This document shows, one piece after another, positions 1 to 7,739 of a DNA stretch of 39,222 nt (positions within the stretch are counted from its first letter, which is position 1; the number at the start of each line of letters is the position of its first letter). The notes under the pieces were generated by a model that was given only the letters and a program-made list of their open reading frames with translations, was not told the origin of the DNA and ran no database searches. The stretch covers positions 1,183 to 40,404 of the forward strand of contig MHMS01000023.1 in assembly GCA_001821615.1 (NCBI GenBank). Reading direction: 5' to 3'. Origin of the DNA: Candidatus Niyogibacteria bacterium RIFCSPLOWO2_12_FULL_41_13 (GTDB lineage: Bacteria; Patescibacteriota; Minisyncoccia; 2-12-FULL-41-13). The position numbers were made by a program, and so were the translations under genes.

Positions 1-36
1 CTACGGCGGACAAGCAAGTTTTTCTTCGGCGGCAAA

Positions 37-216
37 TTATAATTTTTCTTTGCATTGTGGACAATCGAAATCTAGTGGCCGTAAAGGATTTGCTTCGCTG
101 TCGGTATTAATAATTGAATTTTCTAAATGCATGATGCCATGTAATTTACACTTTTTACATTCAAAAATCAATTCTTTTGAAGTATTCAGGGGTGTAATAT
201 TTATAGGTTTTATCAT
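37..216 (-). CDS. small zinc-ribbon-like protein
   Basis: A 59-residue protein if it starts at MIKPINITPL. It carries two CxxC pairs, CKKC near the middle and CPQC close to the C terminus, the spacing expected of a small zinc ribbon. The ORF track extends it to 387, but that extension runs antisense-frame through the upstream gene and looks like a shadow. An alternative start at 234 (MGKNNKM) would overlap the upstream stop by 14 nt; the start at 216 lies 4 nt after that stop, so the pair is probably co-transcribed. Function is unknown; binding of nucleic acid or a partner protein is only a guess from the ribbon. Confidence 0.55.
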   Translation of the reverse strand: MIKPINITPLNTSKELIFECKKCKLHGIMHLENSIINTDSEANPLRPLDFDCPQCKEKL

Positions 217-220
217 TTTA

Positions 221-718
221 TTATTTTTTCCCATAAATATTAGGGTTGTATGCTCTTGCCATTTGATCATATAAACTTGTAGCTTCTTTATCCAATCTTT
301 CCCAAGAGCTAACTTCAGTTTGATACTGCTGTCGTGTATAAGTTCTATCCCCCAAAGTCTTTTTGTGCAGCTTTTCAATGATACCAATCAAACACACAAT
401 CGCTTCTATTATTTTTTTAGTGTAGCTTAAGCTTGTAGAAAGAAAGCTTTTATCATTTTCAGTAATAACATCCGCTGCAGCAAGACCGGTTCTTTTAAGT
501 CTGCTCATTTCAACTATTAGGTGTGATTTTATATCCTGCAATTCTACTAATAAAGCTTGATAATCTATTTTTTCAAAAAGACCGGGAATCGGCAGAATTC
601 TTCTGAGAGAAAATTTAAAAAGGTTTCTGTGCACATCCAAATATCTTGTTGTTACATTTTCTAACGAAATAGCTATGGATGATTTTAATTCCGGCTTTAG
701 TGGTAAAAAATTATTCAT
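221..718 (-). CDS. hypothetical helical protein
   Basis: A 165-residue protein I do not recognise. It looks mostly alpha-helical, with a hydrophobic helix near residues 85-95 (IIEAIVCLIGIIEKL) that is too short and charged at its edges to be a confident membrane span. There is no signal peptide. It is first of a two-gene unit with the zinc-ribbon gene. Upstream on this strand there is only a weak promoter candidate (TTGATC then TACATT at 16 nt) and no Shine-Dalgarno sequence. Confidence 0.55.
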   Translation of the reverse strand: MNNFLPLKPELKSSIAISLENVTTRYLDVHRNLFKFSLRRILPIPGLFEKIDYQALLVELQDIKSHLIVEMSRLKRTGLAAADVITENDKSFLSTSLSYTKKIIEAIVCLIGIIEKLHKKTLGDRTYTRQQYQTEVSSWERLDKEATSLYDQMARAYNPNIYGKK

Positions 719-865
719 ATAAGATGCTGTTTATTGGCTATAATGTAAGGCGATTTATTTCTTGATCAAATTTATTAATTATCGTCTTTTTTATTTTTTT
801 CCCCCAAACGAAACCGCCAATTCGTTTTTGCCCCGAAAATTGAATACAAATTGAAATTTTCTACG

Positions 866-940
866 TGGTGCCTGGGGAGAGAATCGAACTCACGACCCTT
901 TCTTTTTCAGAGAAATGCTCTACCACTGAGCTACCCAGGC
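866..940 (-). tRNA. tRNA-Phe (GAA)
   Basis: The complement folds as a cloverleaf: acceptor GCCTGGG pairs with CCCAGGC, the D arm is GCTC...GAGC, the anticodon stem TTTCT/AGAAA encloses loop CTGAAAA with anticodon GAA, and the T loop is TTCGATT. The 3' ACCA is encoded, unlike the other tRNAs in this window, which lack an encoded CCA. Confidence 0.95.
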
Positions 941-944
941 GTTA

Positions 945-986
945 TAAAACTAGAAAATAGAATCTAGAATTTAGAATATAGAATCA
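945..986. repeat. degenerate TAGAAT word repeat
   Basis: Between tRNA-Phe and the next gene, imperfect 7-9-nt words such as TAGAATC, TAGAATT and TAGAATA are strung together. It belongs to the same style of word repeat found elsewhere in the window, although the word differs. Confidence 0.6.
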
Positions 987-1359
987 GGACTTAGTTTTCA
1001 AGATGTATGTTAAAATTACGCCGGAAAATAAAGCGCCGGTTAAATCAAAAAATAAGTCGCTCATTGTGTCTATAAGTCCGGCTTGGGCGCGCCATCCGAT
1101 TAAATTTTCTTTGATGAACGCGTAATCTAATCCGAACTCCATAAATTCCCACAAAACTCCAATTAGAGCTGCAAAACTTACGCCGGCGATTAAAAAAATA
1201 AATCTTGTACAGGCGGGTTTATCCAGTTTGCGCGAGTATTCAAAAAACCAAAAATAAAAAACAAAAACCCACGCTCCGCCGAAAAAATGTAAAACGCTGT
1301 CAAGATTTTGATATTTTAAATAATAAGAAAAAAAGAATAATTTTTTCGGCTTTCAGCAT
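984..1359 (-). pseudogene. frameshifted VanZ/YjdF-like membrane protein
   Basis: The complement between 1352 and 984 is open but has no start codon at its head, which explains why the ORF track omits it. It reads LDSVLHFFGGAW, a very hydrophobic helix, then WEFMEFGLDY and LIDTMSDLFFDLTGALF. This resembles small YjdF/DUF2238-type integral membrane proteins, which share HF-GG, WE-FEF and D-DL-D motifs. A good ATG at 1359 reads MLKAEKIIL in another frame and reaches a stop soon afterwards. Dropping one T from a seven-T run near 1327-1333 joins the two frames into one protein of about 124 residues. So this is a one-base frameshift, an assembly error or a slippage site. Helix count and family are by eye. 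Confidence 0.55.
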
Positions 1360-1372
1360 TTTTTACAATAAC

Positions 1373-1558
1373 AAAGAGAACTCGGTTTTAGCTTCTAGCT
1401 TTATGAAAAATTGGAGTCCGCAGCCCCGGGTCTAAACCCAATATTACTCACTCCGTCCTCTTTACCGTCAAATATTTTCAACAGTAAAGAGGACGGAGAT
1501 CGGCATTAGGACCCCTTCAATAAAACCTTTGATCTGGAAGCTTAAATACCGAGTTCCC
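1373..1558 (-). ncRNA. ssrS: probable 6S RNA
   Basis: About 185 nt without a credible ORF folds on the minus strand like 6S RNA. The 5' end GAACTCGGT (1556-1548) pairs perfectly with the 3' end ACCGAGTTC (1386-1378). GGGGTCC pairs with GGACTCC further in. A 15-bp terminal stem CTCCGTCCTCTTTAC is at 1484-1498 with 1451-1465. A small GGGT/ACCC hairpin lies on the 3' side. The inner segments TAATGCCGAT and GGGGCTGCGG resemble the conserved flanks of the 6S central bubble (GAGCCGATA and CAGCCTGCGG in E. coli). By family knowledge 6S RNA binds the housekeeping RNA polymerase as a promoter mimic. The 3' end is uncertain because there is no strong terminator. Another structured RNA remains possible. 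Confidence 0.6.
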
Positions 1559-1563
1559 ATTTT

Positions 1564-1569
1564 ATTATA
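1564..1569 (-). promoter_or_regulatory. extended -10 of the 6S-like RNA
   Basis: TATAAT preceded by TG one base upstream (TGGTATAAT) forms an extended -10 box. Transcription would begin at the GGG around 1558, matching the paired 5' end of the RNA. No good -35 lies 17 nt upstream (TTTATA). Confidence 0.6.
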
Positions 1570-1597
1570 CCAAAAATAAAGTCAAATATAAATAGGT

Positions 1598-1626
1598 TTG
1601 AGTTATTTTTTTTGCCTTGTTAATAT
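1598..1626 (+). promoter_or_regulatory. promoter of ndk
   Basis: TTGAGT and TAATAT are separated by exactly 17 nt. The expected start is about 20 nt before the ndk ATG. It is divergent from the 6S-like RNA promoter. Confidence 0.5.
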
Positions 1627-1654
1627 GTAAAAATCAAGAAGAATAAAAATAAAT

Positions 1655-2257
1655 ATGAGCGCGCGCAAATATCATCTTAAACAAGAAAGAACGGTCCTTT
1701 TGATAAAGCCGGACGGAGTTAAAAGAGGGCTTATCGGCGAAATTATTTCCAGAATTGAAAAAAGAGGGCTTAAAATCATCGCGCTTTCAATGATTAAGCC
1801 GGAAAGAAGGCAAATTAACGAGCATTATCCGAAAGATGCCGTTTGGATTAAGCGGCTCGGAGAAAAATCGCTTGCCACTTACGCGAAATACGGTCTTGAG
1901 CCGCTTAAAGAAATAGGGACTGATAATCCAATGAAAATCGGCAAGCGAGTAAGAGAATGGATTTTGGATTTTATGATTTCCGGCCCGCTCGTGAAAATCG
2001 TTGTGGAAGGCGTTCACTCCGTTGATATGGTCAGGAAATTGGTTGGAAATTCAATCCCGGCTCTTGCTGAAATGGGCACGATTAGGGGCGATTTTTCGGT
2101 TGATTCAACCGCTCTTGCCAATAAAAATAAAAGAGCGGTTCATAATCTTATTCACGCTTCTGAAACTCCGGAAGAAGCGAGGCACGAATTGGAATTTTGG
2201 TTTTCTCGCGAGGAAATTCACGACTATAAAAGGGCGGAGGAAGACACGATGTTTTGA
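1655..2257 (+). CDS. ndk: nucleoside diphosphate kinase
   Basis: This enzyme transfers the gamma-phosphate between nucleoside di- and triphosphates through a phosphohistidine. Seen here: the N-terminal ERTVLLIKPDGVKRGLIGEI strand-helix, GNSIPALAEMGTIRGDF, and the active-site block NLIHASE with His167. At 200 residues it is longer than the usual ~140; the extra sequence lies around residues 52-100 between the first helix and the substrate loop, and there is a C-terminal tail. Longer forms of this kind are seen in archaeal and CPR-type NDKs as far as I recall. No clear Shine-Dalgarno (AGAAG lies too far upstream). ruvB starts 20 nt downstream, suggesting one transcript. Confidence 0.95.
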   Translation: MSARKYHLKQERTVLLIKPDGVKRGLIGEIISRIEKRGLKIIALSMIKPERRQINEHYPKDAVWIKRLGEKSLATYAKYGLEPLKEIGTDNPMKIGKRVREWILDFMISGPLVKIVVEGVHSVDMVRKLVGNSIPALAEMGTIRGDFSVDSTALANKNKRAVHNLIHASETPEEARHELEFWFSREEIHDYKRAEEDTMF

Positions 2258-2276
2258 AATTATAGTTTCTAAAACT

Positions 2277-3284
2277 ATGTTAAACGACGAACCCAAGGAA
2301 CAGCAAAACGACACTTCTTTGGACGCGGTTTTAAGGCCAAATTCCTGGGGCAATTATATCGGCCAGGAAACAATCAAGAAAAATTTGTCTATTTTGATTC
2401 GGGCCTCGCGGGAAAGAGAAGAGCCGGTGGAGCATCTTCTTTTTTACGGGCCCTCGGGGCTCGGTAAAACCACCCTCGCTTATTTAGTGGCGAAAGAAAT
2501 GGGAGTGTCAATGAAAATCACTTCCGGTCCGGCGATTGAACGGGCCGGAGACCTGGCTTCCATTTTGACCAATTTGATGCCGGGCGAAATTCTTTTTATT
2601 GACGAGATTCATCGGCTCAATAAAATGATTGAAGAAATCCTTTATCCGGCGATGGAAAATCGCCAGCTGGACATTATCATCGGCAAGGGGCCCGGGGCGA
2701 GGTCCATTCAAATTGACCTTCCGCCTTTTTCTCTCATTGCCGCAACCACCAGAATTTCTCTTCTTTCTTCGCCTTTGAGGGCGCGTTTTTCCGGAGGAAT
2801 CTTTAAGCTTGATTATTACATACCCGAAGAAATCAAAAAAATTATTTTGAATTCGGCGAAAATTTTAAAAATACCGGTGGACGAAGACGCGGCTTTATTT
2901 TTGGCCGAGCGAAGCAGATTTACGCCGAGGGTGGCAAATAGGCTTTTAAAAAGAGCCCGCGATTACGCTCAAATCCACCGCTATGAAAAAATCAATTTGG
3001 AGGTCGTCCAGAAAACCTTGGAACTTCTTCAGATTGACGAACACGGCCTGGAAGAACACGACAGAAAAATTCTTGAATCAATTGTTTTGAAGTTTAACGG
3101 CGGACCGGTGGGAGTGCAGACTTTGGCCGCGGCCGCCTCCGAAGAAATCGGGACGATTGAAGATGTCTATGAGCCGTATTTGTTGCGGCTCGGTTTTCTT
3201 GAAAAAACGCCAAGAGGGCGGAAAGCCACGGAAAAAGCGTTTGGATTATTCGGCAAAAAATTGCCCCAGCAAAAATTAGTTTGA
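2277..3284 (+). CDS. ruvB: Holliday junction DNA helicase RuvB
   Basis: A 335-residue AAA+ motor that drives branch migration of Holliday junctions with RuvA. Visible motifs are LRPNSWGNYIGQE at the N terminus, Walker A GPSGLGKTT, Walker B LFIDEIHRL, sensor-like AATTR, LRARF, and the C-terminal winged-helix domain ending in YLLRLGFLEKTPRGRKAT. The ORF track starts at 2001, but the first ~90 residues of that ORF are the shadow of ndk; ATG at 2277 (MLNDEPKEQ) gives the normal family length. There is no Shine-Dalgarno before it. ruvA and ruvC are not in this window. Confidence 0.95.
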   Translation: MLNDEPKEQQNDTSLDAVLRPNSWGNYIGQETIKKNLSILIRASREREEPVEHLLFYGPSGLGKTTLAYLVAKEMGVSMKITSGPAIERAGDLASILTNLMPGEILFIDEIHRLNKMIEEILYPAMENRQLDIIIGKGPGARSIQIDLPPFSLIAATTRISLLSSPLRARFSGGIFKLDYYIPEEIKKIILNSAKILKIPVDEDAALFLAERSRFTPRVANRLLKRARDYAQIHRYEKINLEVVQKTLELLQIDEHGLEEHDRKILESIVLKFNGGPVGVQTLAAAASEEIGTIEDVYEPYLLRLGFLEKTPRGRKATEKAFGLFGKKLPQQKLV

Positions 3285-3290
3285 CGCAAA

Positions 3291-3536
3291 ATGATTATCG
3301 CCGTTATCTTTAACACCCTGATTTTAATCGTCTACGCGAGCTTGGTTTTGGCGATTTTATATCATTACCGCAAATACAGCTTGCTCGGCGATCGCTATCG
3401 CTGGGTCGTCAATATCTTTTTGATGACAACGATAATTTTGTTTGTTTTGTCTTATTTGATAATTATCTTTTTTATAGATTGGGAGAGCTTGAAGCCGGAA
3501 AATTTAAGAGAGCAAAATTTCTTTCGTATTTTTTAG
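3291..3536 (+). CDS. small two-helix membrane protein
   Basis: 81 residues with two clear transmembrane helices, roughly residues 2-25 and 40-65, joined by a basic loop (YHYRKYSLLGDRYRW). It starts 6 nt after the ruvB stop, so it is probably co-expressed. Its last 33 nt overlap the 3' end of the convergent glycosyltransferase gene. Function unknown. Confidence 0.6.
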   Translation: MIIAVIFNTLILIVYASLVLAILYHYRKYSLLGDRYRWVVNIFLMTTIILFVLSYLIIIFFIDWESLKPENLREQNFFRIF

Positions 3537-4643
3537 CATTTTTTCAAAGCCGAATTCTTCCATAATTTTTTTGTGAAGATTTAAACCAAATTCTTTTCTT
3601 AATTTTTCGTCATTTATTAAGTTTCCGAGCGCTTCAGCGATTGCCTCGGGATTTTTCGGTTCAACCAATAAGCCGGTTTTTCGGTCCTCAATAATTTCCG
3701 GAATTCCGCCGACTTTCGCGGCCACAACCGCTACCGCCGCCAAACCGGCCTCCAGCAAAACATAGGGGAGCCCTTCTTTTATTGAAGGAAGAACGAAAAT
3801 ATCAAACGCTTTGAGATAAGAAACGGCCTCGGGAATGAATTCATGAAGATAGACATTGCCGAATCCGTATTTTTTGACGGCTTTACGCATTAATTCTTTG
3901 TCCGGATTCTCGCCACTGCCGATTAAAACAACATCAATTTTTTTTTCTTTTATTTTGTCTAACGCTTCAAAAAGGTAAATTAATCCTTTGTTTTTCGTCC
4001 ATTCGGCAATCGCGCCGATAACCAAAGGAGAAGTTTTGTTGAGAAGCTTTTTTTGAGCTTCGTCTCGGGAAAGAAAAGAAACGGGTTTAACGCCATTATG
4101 AATGACAATAAGTTTATCGGATGGAGCAATTTTATTTTCAACAGCCAAATTATAATCATTTTGAGAAACAACGATAATTTTGTCGTAAAACCAGCAGGTG
4201 ATTTTAGTAAATAATTTTATGAGAAAAATTTGCCATCGTGGTCTGTTTTCAGCGAAAGCCCAGCCGTGAGCGGTGAAAAAACATTTGACATTTGACAATT
4301 GACGGTTGCCAATTTTATAAAACCAGAAGGCGAGACCGGTAACGCCGCCGGCTTTTGAGGAATTAACTTGAATGATATCGGGTTTAAATTCCCGCAAAAC
4401 AGAAAGAATCTCAAAGAAAGAAAAAACATCGGAGAAAAAGGCGATGTTTCTTTGAAAATGCGGAATTTGGTAAAGTTTTATTTTTTCTTGTTCCAGTTTT
4501 TGCCAGAGCAGTTCTTTGCCGCCCATTGACATCGCGATTTCAAATTCTTCTTTCGGCAGATTCGTTGCCAAATCAAAAACATATTTTCCCGCCCCGGCCC
4601 AGACGGATTTGGTGATGATAAAGAGAAGGCGAGTTTTGTTCAT
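3504..4643 (-). CDS. glycosyltransferase, GT4-like (GT-B fold)
   Basis: 379 residues. It starts with an N-terminal Rossmann-like half (KSVWAGAGKYVFDLATNLP) and has the nucleotide-sugar binding half with VIGAIAEWTKNKGLIYLFEAL, then FDIFVLPSIKEGLPYVLLEAG, GGIPEIIEDRKTGLLVEPKNPEAIAEAL. The E-x7-E type block in SIKEGLPYVLLEAG is the family hallmark. It should transfer a sugar to a surface polysaccharide or lipid carrier; donor and acceptor cannot be told from sequence. Residues 113-121 (NRQLSNVKC) are encoded by a TTGACATTTGAC word repeat sitting in frame just before the conserved FFTAHGW strand. Its start lies just downstream of tRNA-Gly on the same strand. Confidence 0.9.
   Translation of the reverse strand: MNKTRLLFIITKSVWAGAGKYVFDLATNLPKEEFEIAMSMGGKELLWQKLEQEKIKLYQIPHFQRNIAFFSDVFSFFEILSVLREFKPDIIQVNSSKAGGVTGLAFWFYKIGNRQLSNVKCFFTAHGWAFAENRPRWQIFLIKLFTKITCWFYDKIIVVSQNDYNLAVENKIAPSDKLIVIHNGVKPVSFLSRDEAQKKLLNKTSPLVIGAIAEWTKNKGLIYLFEALDKIKEKKIDVVLIGSGENPDKELMRKAVKKYGFGNVYLHEFIPEAVSYLKAFDIFVLPSIKEGLPYVLLEAGLAAVAVVAAKVGGIPEIIEDRKTGLLVEPKNPEAIAEALGNLINDEKLRKEFGLNLHKKIMEEFGFEKMLKNTKEILLS
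4281..4310. repeat. in-frame TTTGAC word repeat inside glycosyltransferase
   Basis: Three imperfect TTTGAC/TTGAC words in a row. The same word appears in the aldolase gene at 12464-12502. In frame it adds about nine residues without breaking the gene. Confidence 0.65.
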
Positions 4644-4646
4644 TTA

Positions 4647-4717
4647 TGCGGATACCGGGAATTGAACCCGGATCTTTTCCTTGGCAAGGAAATATTCTGC
4701 CGTTAAACCATATCCGC
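4647..4717 (-). tRNA. tRNA-Gly (GCC)
   Basis: Acceptor GCGGATA pairs with TATCCGC. The anticodon stem TTTCC/GGAAA encloses TTGCCAA with anticodon GCC. The T arm CCGGG-TTCAATT-CCCGG is perfect. CCA is not encoded. Confidence 0.95.
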
Positions 4718-4730
4718 TTAATTTAAATAT

Positions 4731-4776
4731 AAAAAATCAAACATCAAAAATCAAATTGGAAATTAGAAATTAGAAA
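4731..4776. repeat. degenerate AATCAAA / AATTAGAA word repeat
   Basis: The gap before the 4791 gene is made of ATCAAAAATCAAA-type words followed by GAAATTAGAAATTAGAAATT. The AATTAGAAATTAG word recurs in the 6629-6755 gap. Confidence 0.6.
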
Positions 4777-4782
4777 TTCTAT
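4777..4782 (+). promoter_or_regulatory. -10 box within the word repeat
   Basis: TATAAT ends 8 nt before the ATG at 4791, which would give a leaderless or nearly leaderless transcript. The only -35 candidate, TTGGAA, is 15 nt upstream and itself lies in the repeat. Confidence 0.4.
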
Positions 4783-4790
4783 AATAAGAT

Positions 4791-5543
4791 ATGTTTTCCT
4801 GGCGGGTAAAAAAACAGCTTTTTTATTTCGGCATTTTCGCGGCGATTGTTTTTATTGTTGTTTTCGGTTTGATTTCATTGCTTCGGTCCTCTCCAACCTG
4901 TTTTGACAAAAAGCAAAATCAGGGCGAACAAGGGATTGATTGCGGCGGGCCGTGCCAATCCTGCGTTTTTAGCGCGAAAGAGCCGATTGTTTTGTGGTCC
5001 CGGCTTTTTGAAACCGCTCAAAAGGGATTTTACGACGCCGCCGCCCTGATTGAAAATCCCAATCCAAATTTTAAAATTTCGTCTTTTAAATATCGTTTTA
5101 AGCTTTACGACGAGCAAAACATTTTGGTCGCGCTCAAAGAGGGAGAAAATTTTTTATCCTCCGGCGACAAGTTGCTGATTCTTGAAAGGGGATTGCGAGC
5201 GGGCGAAAGAACGCCTAAGCGCGCCGGCTTTGAAATAATTTCAAAAATTTTTGAATCGGGCCAAAAACAAGAAATCCCCGTTAAAATCATTGACAAAAAA
5301 TTTTCAAAACAATTGTTTCCGGAGGTGAAAATAATTTTGGAAAATACGAGTCTTTTCCCGGTTGAAAACATCGCGCTTCAAATCGCTTTGCTTGACGAAA
5401 GCGGCAATGTTTATCAGGTTCACAAAACAAAAATTGACAAAATAGAGGGCGAGGCGCGAAAATCCGTTGTTTTAACCTGGCCGTTTGATTTTAAAGAGCC
5501 GCAGAACATTGAAGTTTATTTCCAGCAAATTCCCCGGATATGA
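4791..5543 (+). CDS. hypothetical membrane-anchored protein with GIDCGGPCQSC motif
   Basis: 250 residues. The N-terminal helix at about residues 9-31 (LFYFGIFAAIVFIVVFGLISLL) is an uncleaved anchor or signal. It is followed by a cysteine-rich knot CFDKKQNQGEQGIDCGGPC-x-x-C and then a beta-rich extracellular part. The repeated-strand C-terminal half (NIALQIALLDESGNVYQVHKTKI) looks like a bacterial immunoglobulin-like or FxLYD-type domain. I recall this Cys-rich block from other Parcubacteria proteins, but no function is known to me. The stop overlaps the SEDS gene start by 4 nt (ATGA), so the two are translationally coupled and may share a role in the cell envelope. Confidence 0.7.
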   Translation: MFSWRVKKQLFYFGIFAAIVFIVVFGLISLLRSSPTCFDKKQNQGEQGIDCGGPCQSCVFSAKEPIVLWSRLFETAQKGFYDAAALIENPNPNFKISSFKYRFKLYDEQNILVALKEGENFLSSGDKLLILERGLRAGERTPKRAGFEIISKIFESGQKQEIPVKIIDKKFSKQLFPEVKIILENTSLFPVENIALQIALLDESGNVYQVHKTKIDKIEGEARKSVVLTWPFDFKEPQNIEVYFQQIPRI

Positions 5544-6628
5544 ATTATTTTTTGAGGATAATCCGGGAAACAGACTGGTTTTTATTTTTTTTCATCGCGC
5601 CTCTTTTGGTTCTCGGCTTGCTGATAATTAAATCTTTCGGCTTCGGGGCGGATTATTTTTTCCCGCGCCAGTTGGTTTGGATTTTCATTTCAATTTTTGT
5701 TTTTTTCGTTTTTTCGCGGATTGATTGGCGAATTTTTAAAAACAGTCTTTTAATCTCCGTTATTTATTTATTCGGCGTTTTAAGTTTGGCCTTGCTTTTG
5801 CTCTCGGGCGGAGGAGGGAAAATAGAAAGCTGGTTTAGATTTTATTCTTTTTCAATTCAGCCGTCCGAACCGATGAAAATAATTTTAATTCTGATTTTGG
5901 CGCAATACTTTTCAAAACGCCACATAGAAATTTCTCATTTCAAGCACATTATTGTTTCCGGCATTTACGCTCTTCTACCGATATCTTTGGTTTTTTTTCA
6001 GCCGGACCTGGGTTCCGCGATTATTTTCGTTTTAATCTGGTTCGGGCTTATTCTTTCTTCGGAAATTTCAAAAAAACATCTGCTTTTGCTGTTTTTGGTT
6101 TTTATTCTGGTTGCCGGTTTGGGCTGGTCGTTCCTGCTCGCTCCTTACCAGAAAGCGAGGATTTTTTCATTTTTAGACCCTTATTTTGACCCGATGGGCA
6201 GAAGTTACCAAGCGTATCAATCAATGCTCGCTGTGGGCTCCGGAGGGCTTTGGGGCAAGGGAATTGGACAAGGCGTCCAGACAAGATTGGAGTTTTTGCC
6301 TGAATACCAGACTGATTTTATGTTTGCCGCGCTTTCCGAAGAATTAGGGCTGGTCGGCGTTTTTTTTGTTTTGCTTCTTTTTATATTGATTATTTGGGAA
6401 ATCTTATCTTTGGCGAGAACGGGAGAGAGCAATTTTGAGCGGTTTTTCGCCTTGGGATTTTGCTTTTTTTTAATGGGGCACATTTTCATCCATATCGGGT
6501 CAAACATCGGCCTTTTTCCAATCACCGGCCTTCCTCTGCCGTTTTTAAGCTACGGCGGGTCGCACTTGGTTTCTGTTTTTGCCGGTCTGGGAATCTGGCA
6601 GGGAATGAGAAGATACAGCTTACACTAA
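5540..6628 (+). CDS. rodA: SEDS-family peptidoglycan polymerase (RodA/FtsW type)
   Basis: 362 residues with about ten membrane helices. SEDS hallmarks visible are FFPRQLVWIFIS near the N terminus, SFSIQPSEPMKIILIL, QPDLGSAIIF, the loop YQAYQSMLAVGSGGLWGKGIGQG, FLPEYQTDFMFAALSEELGLVG, and the C-terminal LPLPFLSYGGSHLV. By family knowledge SEDS proteins polymerise glycan strands from lipid II together with a class B PBP. RodA is preferred over FtsW because of the PRQLVW and YQTDFMFA style blocks and the absence of division genes next to it, but the distinction is not firm. It is coupled to the preceding anchored protein by an ATGA overlap. Confidence 0.85.
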   Translation: MNYFLRIIRETDWFLFFFIAPLLVLGLLIIKSFGFGADYFFPRQLVWIFISIFVFFVFSRIDWRIFKNSLLISVIYLFGVLSLALLLLSGGGGKIESWFRFYSFSIQPSEPMKIILILILAQYFSKRHIEISHFKHIIVSGIYALLPISLVFFQPDLGSAIIFVLIWFGLILSSEISKKHLLLLFLVFILVAGLGWSFLLAPYQKARIFSFLDPYFDPMGRSYQAYQSMLAVGSGGLWGKGIGQGVQTRLEFLPEYQTDFMFAALSEELGLVGVFFVLLLFILIIWEILSLARTGESNFERFFALGFCFFLMGHIFIHIGSNIGLFPITGLPLPFLSYGGSHLVSVFAGLGIWQGMRRYSLH

Positions 6629-6755
6629 ATTTCTAATTTCTAATGTCTAATCAAATCTCAATAATAAATGACCAATGACCAAAAATCAAACATTAGACAT
6701 TTAAGGCATTGGATATTGATTAGAAATTAGGTCAATTAGGTATTAGAAATTTTAT
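6629..6755. repeat. inverted degenerate word repeat between convergent genes
   Basis: The gap between the convergent SEDS and parB genes begins with AATTTCTAATTTCTAATGTC and ends with ATTAGAAATTAGG...ATTAGAAATTTT, so its two arms are inverted versions of the same words. A spacer of ACCAATGACCAAAAATC-type words lies between. It could form a long hairpin at the ends of both transcripts. Confidence 0.65.
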
Positions 6756-7724
6756 TTATACGGTGAATTCTCGGAGATAATTTTTTTCTTCCGGTTCGTT
6801 GTCAAAATTCGCGAGGTCGTGGTCAAGCGGCGCGAAACTTTTGATGGCGAGTTGCGTTTCCATCAGAAGAGGACCTTCAATCGTTTCTCCGGCGTTGGTT
6901 ATTTTCTGAAGGAAGCCCTGCAGTTCTTCTTCCGAGAAAAAATCAAAAGAAACGCGGCCTCCTTCTTCGCCCCTTCTTTCAATGCTTACTCTCGCTCCTA
7001 AAACCTGCTTTAATTTTTCTTCAATTGATTTGACATAAGGGTCAATCTTGAATTCCTTTTTTCTTGCCCGATGGGAAGCGAGCCGGCGGCTGATAGATTC
7101 CGCTTCGCGGACGGACATCGGCCTCACAAGCATTGAATTGAAAAGATTTTCCTGCTCCAAGGGCTGGTCGGAAAGCATTAAGAGCGGCCTCGTGTGCCCT
7201 TCGTTTATTTTTTCCTCGGCAAGGGCGATTTGGATTTTTTCCGGAAGGTCTAAAATCCGCAGGCTGTTTGAAACATACGGCCTGCTTTTGCTGATTTTTT
7301 TCGCGAGGGAATCCAAAGTGTAGGAAAATTTTTCAAGAAGTTCTTTAAACGCTTTCGCCCTTTCAACGGGGTTTAAGTCTTCCCGTTGGATGTTTTCAAC
7401 CAGGGCAAGTTCAAGTTTTATTTTGTCGGCCGGTTCGTCGCGGATGATTATTGGGACCTGTTTTAATCCGACGAGCTTGGCGGCTCTAAGTCGCCTTTCG
7501 CCGGCGATAAGCTCGTATTCAACAATCGTTCCGGATTCAATTTCTTTTTCTTGACGAACAACCACTAATGGCTGTAAAATGCCGTATTGTTTGATTGAAT
7601 CGGCCAGTTCCTTAAGCTTGTTTTCGTCAAATTCTTTTCTTGGCTGGAAGGGGTTGGCTTTGATGTTTTCGGTTTCAACCCAGAAAATTGTTTGCTCTTT
7701 TTGCTGGACTTGCGGATGTCGCAT
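6756..7724 (-). CDS. parB: chromosome partitioning protein ParB
   Basis: 322 residues. The N-terminal CTPase/clamp domain shows NPFQPRKEFDE, LADSIKQYGILQPLVV, GERRLRAAKL and LALVENIQREDLNPVERAKAF. The central helix-turn-helix follows at about residues 135-160 (SLAKKISKSRPYVSNSLRILDLP). By family knowledge ParB loads at parS, spreads as a CTP-dependent clamp and recruits SMC. Its usual partner parA is not adjacent and no parS-like palindrome was noticed nearby. It is followed on its 3' side by the inverted word repeat and preceded by a good promoter that leaves only a very short leader. Confidence 0.95.
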   Translation of the reverse strand: MRHPQVQQKEQTIFWVETENIKANPFQPRKEFDENKLKELADSIKQYGILQPLVVVRQEKEIESGTIVEYELIAGERRLRAAKLVGLKQVPIIIRDEPADKIKLELALVENIQREDLNPVERAKAFKELLEKFSYTLDSLAKKISKSRPYVSNSLRILDLPEKIQIALAEEKINEGHTRPLLMLSDQPLEQENLFNSMLVRPMSVREAESISRRLASHRARKKEFKIDPYVKSIEEKLKQVLGARVSIERRGEEGGRVSFDFFSEEELQGFLQKITNAGETIEGPLLMETQLAIKSFAPLDHDLANFDNEPEEKNYLREFTV

Positions 7725-7739
7725 ATTTTATTTAAAAAT

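Noticed and set aside
1-36. CGGCGGACAAGC words at the left edge, similar to GGCGGGCAAGC near 35910
   Set aside because: Possibly another word-repeat piece, but it is cut by the window edge and too short to support a feature.
1205-1435. Plus-strand 76-codon ORF
   Set aside because: It crosses the 3' part of the 6S-like RNA and the opposite strand of the membrane-protein gene; it is Lys/Asn-rich low-complexity sequence.
2250-2257. Recoded TGA (genetic code 25)
   Set aside because: TGA ends ndk and ruvB at the normal family length, so the standard bacterial code applies.
2001-2276. N-terminal extension of the RuvB ORF
   Set aside because: It lies over ndk in another frame and gives a RuvB about 90 residues too long; ATG 2277 fits the family.
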